A DNA stretch of 48,020 nucleotides from Oscillospiraceae bacterium (lineage in GTDB: Bacteria; Bacillota; Clostridia; Oscillospirales; Oscillospiraceae): the NCBI GenBank assembly GCA_020025345.1, contig JAHHSH010000005.1, positions 1-48,020 of the forward strand. The letters are read 5' to 3'. Of the stretch, positions 42,796-48,020 are shown piece by piece. Position 1 is the stretch's first letter, and each line of letters opens with the position of its first letter. The translations under genes were made by a program, and so were the position numbers. The notes under the pieces are model-generated. The model was not told the DNA's origin, did no database searches, and saw nothing but the letters and a program-made list of their open reading frames with translations.

Positions 42796-43395
42796 TTACA
42801 GCTCCTGTCGGCCTTCCAGTGCCCGCATCAGCGTGGCGTCGTCGGCAAATTCCAGATGGCCGCCCACAGGGATGCCGTAGGCCAGCCGGGTGACCCGGAC
42901 GCCGAAGGGCTTGAGAAGGCGGGAGAGGTACAGTGCCGTGGCCTCGCCCTCTGTGTCGGGGTTGGTGGCCATGATGACCTCCTGAATGTCACCGGCAGCC
43001 ACGCGATCGAGCAGGGATTTAATTTGCAGGTCGTCCGGCCCCACATGGTTCATGGGGGACAGGACGCCGTGGAGCACATGGTATCGGCCTGTATACTCCC
43101 GGGAGCGCTCCATGGCGATCACGTCGCGGGGATCGGCCACCACGCAGATGGTGTGCTCATCCCGCTTGGGAGAGGCGCAGATGGGACAGAGACCGCCGGC
43201 TGTCAGATTTTGGCAGACAGGGCAGAGGGTAACACCCTTTTTGGCCTCGATGATGGTGTCGGCAAACTCCTGTGCCTCCTGCAGAGGGAGACCCAGTACA
43301 TAGAAAGCCAGACGCTGTGCGGATTTGCCGCCGATGCCGGGGAGTCGAGCAAACTGCTCCACCAGCTTTTCCAGCGGCGCGGGAAAATATTCCAT
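42796..43395 (-). CDS. recR: Recombination protein RecR
   Basis: This 199-residue protein starts at the ATG at 43395 behind CGGAGGTC; the longer frame is not supported. It has the helix-hairpin-helix start (LVEQFARLPGIGGKSAQRLA), a four-cysteine zinc finger (CPVCQNLTAGGLCPIC) and the TOPRIM domain (CVVADPRDVIAMERS, ATNPDTEGEATALYL). It works with RecF and RecO in loading RecA at gaps. It is commonly next to dnaX, but here it sits in an rpe-recR-apbE order, 6 nt before apbE. Confidence 0.96.
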   Translation of the reverse strand: MEYFPAPLEKLVEQFARLPGIGGKSAQRLAFYVLGLPLQEAQEFADTIIEAKKGVTLCPVCQNLTAGGLCPICASPKRDEHTICVVADPRDVIAMERSREYTGRYHVLHGVLSPMNHVGPDDLQIKSLLDRVAAGDIQEVIMATNPDTEGEATALYLSRLLKPFGVRVTRLAYGIPVGGHLEFADDATLMRALEGRQEL

Positions 43396-43429
43396 AGAAA
43401 TTGACCTCCGATAGGGGGAAATAAGTGTC

Positions 43430-44074
43430 TCAGCCTCGCAGCTGGGCGATGCGGGCGGGGATATCCTCCGCCTTGTAGACAGCAGAACCGGCCACCAGAA
43501 CATTGGCGCCGTTGGCGATGCAGATGGGAGCGGTGTTGGGATCCACGCCGCCGTCTACCTCCAGCTCACACTGGGGGTTCATGGCGTCGATATAACCGCG
43601 GATGGCCTGTACCTTGGGCATCATGTCGGCCATGAACTTCTGACCGCCGAAGCCGGGCTCCACCGTCATCACCAGAATGATGTCCACCATGTCGATGAAG
43701 GGCAGTACGGCGGAGGCGGGAGTCTTGGGCTTGAGTACGATACCGGGCTTCTTGCCCTTAGCGCGGATCTTGCGCAGCGCCTCCTTGATGTTCTCCTCCG
43801 TGTCGGCCTCCACATGGCAGGTGACAAGGTCGGCACCGGCATCGCAGAATTGCTCCACATACCGCACCGGCTGTTCGATCATCAGATGAACGTCCAGCGG
43901 CAGGGGGGTAGTGGGGCGAATGGACTTGACCACCGGGATGCCGATGGAGATATTGGGCACGAACATACCGTCCATGACATCCACATGGACGTAGTCAGCA
44001 GTGGCAATGCGCTGAATATCCCGCTCCAGATTGGCAAAATCTGCCGAGAGGATAGAGGGAGCAATTTTGATCAT
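43430..44074 (-). CDS. rpe: Ribulose-phosphate 3-epimerase
   Basis: This 214-residue TIM-barrel enzyme interconverts ribulose-5-phosphate and xylulose-5-phosphate. Catalytic motifs are VHVDVMDGMFVPNIS (metal histidine and aspartate), LDVHLMIEQP, VTVEPGFGGQKFM and ELEVDGGVDP. It is the first gene of a seven-gene minus-strand unit, with AAGGAAGG before its ATG. A leader of about 210 nt separates it from its promoter. Confidence 0.96.
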   Translation of the reverse strand: MIKIAPSILSADFANLERDIQRIATADYVHVDVMDGMFVPNISIGIPVVKSIRPTTPLPLDVHLMIEQPVRYVEQFCDAGADLVTCHVEADTEENIKEALRKIRAKGKKPGIVLKPKTPASAVLPFIDMVDIILVMTVEPGFGGQKFMADMMPKVQAIRGYIDAMNPQCELEVDGGVDPNTAPICIANGANVLVAGSAVYKAEDIPARIAQLRG

Positions 44075-44094
44075 GGGAGAACCTTCCTTTCACT

Positions 44095-44270
44095 GTTCCG
44101 GGCGGGCCGGAGGTCACTGCACCCATAGGAGCCGGATGGCATAGGATACATTGAGCGGCGCGCACGGCGGCAAAATCCGGCCTACCGACGCAGCCGCCCT
44201 CCCGTCCCTGCCGGGCGCCGGGGCGTCGCTTTTTAGATAGGGGGTCGGCGGAGAGATCTGTCGGCCCCCA
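44095..44270. repeat. GC-rich intergenic element in the rpe leader
   Basis: This stretch is more GC-rich than its flanks and holds several short inverted repeats, such as CCGGGCGCC and GCCGGGCGCCGGGGC-like arms, but no gene. On the minus strand it contains AGGGCGGCTGCG and GTAGGCCGG, loosely like AGGGCGGCCGCC and ATAGGACGG at 5041. It could be a dispersed intergenic element. Confidence 0.35.
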
Positions 44271-44276
44271 TTGTGC

Positions 44277-44322
44277 ATAATGATACATATATCATTATAC
44301 CGCCTGCAAGCTCTGATTGCAA
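44277..44322 (-). promoter_or_regulatory. rpe operon promoter with a perfect operator palindrome
   Basis: On the minus strand, TTGCAA (44317-44322) and TATAAT (44294-44299) are separated by 17 bp. The inverted repeat ATAATGATA-cata-TATCATTAT (44277-44298) covers the -10 box and start site, a strong repressor-operator candidate. It is AT-rich like Fur/PerR-class sites, but the spacing differs from their consensus. Confidence 0.8.
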
Positions 44323-44389
44323 CGAGAAAGAGGGTCGTGGAGGGGAAAAGTGAAATCGTGTCCAATCTGTAAATTTTACTCAACAACCC

Positions 44390-44418
44390 TTTACCTTTAT
44401 AGAGATTTCTTGTAGAAT
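44390..44418 (+). promoter_or_regulatory. Promoter of the zinc-ribbon protein gene
   Basis: TTTACC (44390-44395) and TAGAAT (44413-44418) are separated by 17 bp, with a TG just before the -10 box. Confidence 0.65.
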
Positions 44419-44469
44419 AAATTTGTTCCATAAATGGGACGAGATTTCGAGCAATGACGAGGCGGTTTT

Positions 44470-44895
44470 ATGGGCTTTTTTCAGAGAGTTGGCAATGCGC
44501 TGGCTCGGTTTATGTATGGACGCAACGGGGCAGACCATCTGGGCCTGACCATGATCTGGACGGCGGTAGTGCTGAGTGTTATCAATGTTTTCGTGCGCCA
44601 GTCAGCTGTGGCATCCATTTTGAATCTATTATCTACGGTGTTGATGTTCTGGGCGCTTTTTCGTATGTTCTCCCGGAACCTTCCCAAGCGCAGAGCAGAG
44701 AATGCCAAGTTTATGGAGAAGATCTGGTGGCCGGTGAAGAGCCGGATCAGCACCGTACGGCAGCAAAAGCAGGATAAGGAGCATAAGTATTTCACCTGTC
44801 CCAACTGTGGCACGGTGTGCCGTGTTCCCCGGGGAAAAGGAAAGATCGTCATTACCTGTCCCAAGTGCCACGGGGAGATCCGGGGAAAAACTTAA
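44470..44895 (+). CDS. Small membrane protein with C-terminal zinc ribbon
   Basis: This 141-residue protein has two hydrophobic helices (about residues 26-42 and 48-66), a basic linker (RNLPKRRAENAK) and a C-terminal zinc-ribbon-like motif with two CPxC pairs (CPNCG and CPKCHG) about 20 residues apart. The ribosome binding site (ACGAGGCGG) is weak. It is transcribed alone between its own promoter and terminator. No function is known; similar short proteins are widespread in Clostridia. Confidence 0.82.
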   Translation: MGFFQRVGNALARFMYGRNGADHLGLTMIWTAVVLSVINVFVRQSAVASILNLLSTVLMFWALFRMFSRNLPKRRAENAKFMEKIWWPVKSRISTVRQQKQDKEHKYFTCPNCGTVCRVPRGKGKIVITCPKCHGEIRGKT

Positions 44896-44901
44896 TCATC
44901 G

Positions 44902-44931
44902 AAAGAGATGTACCTCCGGGTGCATCTCTTT
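44902..44931 (+). terminator. Terminator of the zinc-ribbon protein gene
   Basis: AGAGATGTACC pairs imperfectly with GGGTGCATCTCT around a short loop and is followed by six Ts. Confidence 0.85.
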
Positions 44932-44967
44932 TTTGCGCTTTGTGAACGGTGAATTTCCAGAATAAGG

Positions 44968-44996
44968 TTGCAAGAGCCCCGGGCGTGTTTTATAAT
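44968..44996 (+). promoter_or_regulatory. metF-metH operon promoter
   Basis: TTGCAA (44968-44973) and TATAAT (44991-44996) are separated by 17 bp. The leader is only about 50 nt and holds no SAM or cobalamin riboswitch. Confidence 0.85.
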
Positions 44997-45053
44997 ATAT
45001 AGCTACTTATTCTATACCTTACTGGGTAAATCCGATGAAGGAAGTGTACCGTC

Positions 45054-45929
45054 GTGAAAGTGATCGACATTTTGAAAGAGGACAAGCTGTCCTTGTCGTT
45101 TGAGGTATTTCCGCCGAAAACAAGCACCAATTTTGAGAGTGTCCGTCGCGCTACTGAGGAGATTGCGGAGCTCCATCCCGCCTTCATGAGTGTGACATAC
45201 GGTGCCGGCGGCGGCACCAGTGCCTATACTTTGGAGATTGCCCGGAATATGGAGCGCCACGGCGTGCCTACGCTGGCGCATTTGACCTGCGTTTCTTCCG
45301 ACCGGGCCACAGTGCATCAGCGCATCGAAGAGCTGCAAGCGGCCGGAATCAAGAATATTATGGCACTGCGCGGCGACCTGACGCCGGAGATGGAGGGACA
45401 GGACCGCAGTGCATGGGATTACCGTTATGCAGTGGATCTGGTGCGTGAGATCCGCCGGAGCGGCGGCGATTTCTGCATCGGCGGCGCCTGCTATCCCGAG
45501 GTGCACCCGGAGAGTGCCAACCAGAAGGAGGACATTTTGCATCTGAAGGAAAAGGTGGAGGCCGGTGTGGACTTCCTCACCACCCAGATGTTCTTTGATA
45601 ATAACCTCCTCTACAACTTCCTCTATAAGATCCGCGAGGCGGGCATCACGGTGCCGGTGGTGGCAGGCATCATGCCCATTACCAATGCCAAGCAGGTGGA
45701 AAAGGCCATCAAGCTCTCCGGCTCCCATATGCCCCAGCGCTTCAAGAGCCTCGTGGACAAGTTCGGCTCCGATCCCGCCGCTATGAAGCAGGCGGGTATC
45801 GCCTATGCCACCGACCAGATCATCGACCTCTTCGCCAATAATGTGACCAACGTCCATGTCTATACCATGAATAAGCCGGACGTGGCACGGCAGATCCAGC
45901 AGAATCTGTCGGATATTTTGGGCAAATGA
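45054..45929 (+). CDS. metF: 5,10-methylenetetrahydrofolate reductase
   Basis: This 291-residue TIM-barrel flavoprotein reduces methylene-THF to methyl-THF, the methyl donor for MetH. Conserved motifs are LSFEVFPPKT at the start, VTYGAGGGTSAYT, NIMALRGDLTP, CIGGACYPEVHPES, DFLTTQMFFDN and PVVAGIMPI. The start is GTG 45054 behind GAAGGAAG. It overlaps the next gene by 4 nt, so metF, the reactivation protein and metH are translationally coupled. Confidence 0.96.
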   Translation: MKVIDILKEDKLSLSFEVFPPKTSTNFESVRRATEEIAELHPAFMSVTYGAGGGTSAYTLEIARNMERHGVPTLAHLTCVSSDRATVHQRIEELQAAGIKNIMALRGDLTPEMEGQDRSAWDYRYAVDLVREIRRSGGDFCIGGACYPEVHPESANQKEDILHLKEKVEAGVDFLTTQMFFDNNLLYNFLYKIREAGITVPVVAGIMPITNAKQVEKAIKLSGSHMPQRFKSLVDKFGSDPAAMKQAGIAYATDQIIDLFANNVTNVHVYTMNKPDVARQIQQNLSDILGK

Positions 45930-46585
45930 TGACACCCATCGAAGTAAAAACCTACTCCATGCCGCCGGTAAATCTGCCGGAGGTACTGCGCTACGCCGCG
46001 TGCCGTGAGGCCTCTGCGGAGGTAGCCGCGTTGGCCCGGTGGGCGGCAGAGACGGCTGCGCCTGTGCTGCAGGGCCGTGTCTGCTGGCGCGAGAGTGAGG
46101 TGCAGGTGTCGGGGGACAGGGTGTCTCTAGGCGGCGCGGTGTGGACATCGCAGAAGCTGGCGCAGCGTCTGGCGGGCTGTGGAAAAGCTGTGGTGTTTGC
46201 TGCCACGGTGGGTCTGGAGCTGGATCGGCTCATTGTCCGCTACGGGCATCTCTCCCCGGCCAAAGGGCTGATGCTGCAGGCGCTGGGCGCTGAGCGGGTG
46301 GAAGCGTTGTGCAATACCTTTAATGAGGAGATTAAGACCCGCTGCGGAAGTACCCAGCCTCGGTTTTCACCGGGCTATGGGGATCTGCCCCTGACGGCAC
46401 AGCGGGAGATTTTTGAAATGCTGGAGTGCCCCAAGCGCATTGGGCTTTTCCTCAACGAGAGCCTGTTGATGTCCCCTACCAAGTCGGTGACGGCCATCAT
46501 CGGCATCGGCGGCGAAGTGTGCGCGGCAACAGGCTGTAAGGCGTGCGGCAAGCGGGACTGTACATTTAGGAGAGACGGAACATGA
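45926..46585 (+). CDS. MetH reactivation-domain protein (split methionine synthase activation subunit)
   Basis: This 219-residue protein corresponds to the C-terminal SAM-binding activation domain of classical MetH. It includes VVFAATVGLELDRLI, ALGAERVEALCNTFNEE, RFSPGYGDLPLTAQREIFEM and the SLLMSPTKSVTAIIGIG segment. It would methylate oxidised cob(II)alamin with SAM to rescue MetH. Many Clostridia encode it as a separate gene beside metH. A CKACGKRDC cysteine cluster at the end could bind metal. The gene overlaps metF and metH by 4 nt each. Confidence 0.93.
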   Translation: MMTPIEVKTYSMPPVNLPEVLRYAACREASAEVAALARWAAETAAPVLQGRVCWRESEVQVSGDRVSLGGAVWTSQKLAQRLAGCGKAVVFAATVGLELDRLIVRYGHLSPAKGLMLQALGAERVEALCNTFNEEIKTRCGSTQPRFSPGYGDLPLTAQREIFEMLECPKRIGLFLNESLLMSPTKSVTAIIGIGGEVCAATGCKACGKRDCTFRRDGT

Positions 46586-48020
46586 CGGTTTTAGAGTATT
46601 TGAAGGACCATGTCCTCTATTTGGATGGCGGCATGGGAACCCTTTTGCAGGCGGAAGGTCTGCAGCCGGGGGAGTATCCGGAGCGGTGGAATTGCAGTCA
46701 CCCGGAGGTGATCCGAAAGCTCCAAAAGGCGTATTTTGACGCTGGCAGCAATGTGGTGAATACCAACACCTTCGGTGCTAACGGTTTGAAATTTGAGGCC
46801 GACGAGCTGGAGAAAATCATCCGTGCGGCGGTGAGCCATGCCCGCTGGGCGGCGGAGCACAGCACCAATCCCGGTCCTAAGTTCGTGGCGCTGGACATCG
46901 GCCCCACCGGGCGGCTGCTGCGCCCCTACGGCGATCTGGACTTTGAGGACGCAGTGGAGATTTTTGCACAAGTGGTGCGCATCGGTGTGGATTGCGGCGT
47001 GGATCTGTTGATGATCGAGACCATGAACGACAGCTACGAGACGAAAGCGGCGCTGCTGGCGGCAAAGGAGAATTCTACGCTCCCGGTATTCGTCTCCAAC
47101 GCCTATGGAGAGGATGGTAAGCTGATGACCGGTGCTTCCCCGGCGGCGATGGTGGCGATGCTGGAGGGCATGGGAGCCGACGCCATCGGTGCCAACTGCT
47201 CCCTCGGCCCCAAGCAGCTGCGCGGTGTGGTGGAGGAGCTGCTGGAGTGCGCCTCTGTGCCGGTGCTTTTGAAGCCCAATGCCGGGCTTCCCCGCAGTGT
47301 GGAGGGCAAGACCATCTACGATGTGGCGGCGGAGGAATTTGCCGAGGATGTGACGGCACTTCTGAAAGCAGGTGTGCGCGTTGCGGGTGGATGCTGCGGC
47401 ACGACGCCGGACTATATCCACACCCTTGTGGAGCGAAGCCGGGATGTGAAAGTGGTGGAGATCACCGACAAGGCGCGGACGGTGGTCAGCTCCTATACCC
47501 ATGCGGTGTGCTTTGACCGTGACCCGATTCTCATCGGTGAGCGGATCAATCCCACGGGCAAGAAGAGGTTCAAAGAGGCGCTTCGCACCGGAGATATGGA
47601 CTATCTTCTGAATGAGGGCATCCGCCAGCAGGAGAAAGGCGTGCAGGTGCTGGATGTGAACGTGGGCCTGCCGGAAATTGATGAGCCCGCCATGTTGACG
47701 CGGGCCATGGGTGAGCTGCAGGCCGTTATCGACCTGCCGCTGCAGATCGATACTTCCGACGCCGAGGCGATGGAACGGGCGCTGCGGCGCTATAACGGCA
47801 AGGCCATGGTGAACTCCGTCAATGGTAAGGCGGAGAGCATGGCTGCCATCTTCCCGCTGGTGAAAAAATACGGCGGCGTGGTGGTGGCACTGACGCTGGA
47901 TGAGAGCGGCATCCCCGCTACGGTGGAAGGCCGTCTGGCCATTGCTCGGAAAATTCTGGATACTGCTAAAGAGTACGGCATTGCCCGCAAGGATATTATC
48001 TTCGACACGCTGGCCATGAC
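46582..48020 (+). CDS. metH: Cobalamin-dependent methionine synthase, N-terminal part (cut by window end)
   Basis: The first 479 residues are present and the frame is open at the window edge. ATG 46582 overlaps the previous stop codon (ATGA) and has AGGAGAG upstream. The homocysteine-binding barrel (about 1-285) has LDGGMGTLLQ, NTNTFGANGLKFEA and the zinc ligands Cys206, Cys271 and Cys272 (GANCS, GGCCGTTP). The pterin-binding domain starts near residue 310 with LIGERINPTGKK and continues with VLDVNVGLPEIDE and LPLQIDTSD. The cobalamin-binding domain should lie to the right. The activation domain is encoded separately upstream. Confidence 0.95.
   Translation, partial: MTVLEYLKDHVLYLDGGMGTLLQAEGLQPGEYPERWNCSHPEVIRKLQKAYFDAGSNVVNTNTFGANGLKFEADELEKIIRAAVSHARWAAEHSTNPGPKFVALDIGPTGRLLRPYGDLDFEDAVEIFAQVVRIGVDCGVDLLMIETMNDSYETKAALLAAKENSTLPVFVSNAYGEDGKLMTGASPAAMVAMLEGMGADAIGANCSLGPKQLRGVVEELLECASVPVLLKPNAGLPRSVEGKTIYDVAAEEFAEDVTALLKAGVRVAGGCCGTTPDYIHTLVERSRDVKVVEITDKARTVVSSYTHAVCFDRDPILIGERINPTGKKRFKEALRTGDMDYLLNEGIRQQEKGVQVLDVNVGLPEIDEPAMLTRAMGELQAVIDLPLQIDTSDAEAMERALRRYNGKAMVNSVNGKAESMAAIFPLVKKYGGVVVALTLDESGIPATVEGRLAIARKILDTAKEYGIARKDIIFDTLAM

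Noticed and set aside
44968..45053. SAM or cobalamin riboswitch before metF-metH
   Set aside because: The leader between promoter and start is too short and shows no conserved blocks.

Overview
The window looks like a chromosomal segment of a strictly anaerobic, GC-rich member of the Bacillota (class Clostridia, probably an Oscillospiraceae-like gut bacterium). Supporting signs are strong AAGGAGG ribosome binding sites, consensus sigma-A promoters, rho-independent terminators after most transcription units, lipobox lipoproteins, pyruvate formate-lyase, a sorting-signal surface protein and a mucin/milk-glycan disaccharide pathway. Taxonomy is inferred, not tested. No tRNA, rRNA, CRISPR array, transposase or phage gene is visible.

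Layout. (1) 280-2240: a PadR / DUF1700 / DUF4097 envelope-type operon. (2) 2251-12380: a galacto-N-biose / lacto-N-biose utilisation locus. It holds an AraC regulator divergent from a sugar-binding lipoprotein, two permeases, a small membrane protein and GH112 phosphorylase; then a convergent class II galT, and a second AraC regulator overlapping a DUF4186 gene. (3) 12456-15657: pflA-pflB behind a leader with a nested stem structure ending in a T-run. (4) 15679-18705, minus strand: a TPP-riboswitch-controlled thiamine or pyrimidine-precursor ABC transporter plus a small thiamine-binding protein. (5) 18761-24245, minus strand: ktrB-ktrA-kdpD-kdpE, a potassium uptake operon with its own two-component system, preceded by three 11-bp-phased repeats. 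(6) 24289-26814: threonine ammonia-lyase and an AIM24-family protein. (7) 26928-38635: a promoter, two tandem cobalamin riboswitches each followed by a terminator-like hairpin, and an 11-kb gene for a 3692-residue surface protein. (8) 38783-44322, minus strand: a seven-gene unit rpe-recR-apbE-NusG_II-Gx transporter-AAA ATPase-lipoprotein. (9) 44390-44931: a zinc-ribbon membrane protein. (10) 44968 to the end: metF, a separate MetH-reactivation gene and metH, cut by the window edge.

The most striking system is unit 7. The giant protein has an N-terminal domain resembling DUF4430 (the transcobalamin C-terminal-like beta domain) and a C-terminal alpha/alpha-barrel-like region with GG(W/Y/F) repeats, resembling the other half of vitamin B12 carriers such as intrinsic factor. 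Between them lie about 3100 residues of PEGA-like, GLUG, FN3-like and atrophied Ig-like modules. It ends in a proline/aspartate-rich wall spacer, an NPGTGD sorting-like motif, a membrane helix and a basic tail. With two B12 riboswitches in front of it, the simplest reading is a wall-anchored cobalamin-capture protein repressed when B12 is plentiful. Cobalamin is also used by the metH pathway at the right end of the window.

Elsewhere, the GNB/LNB locus imports and phosphorolyses the disaccharide and passes galactose-1-phosphate to galT, but the transporter ATPase, galE and the N-acetylhexosamine kinase are not here. The apbE-NusG_II-Gx genes suggest a flavin-based electron-transfer function.
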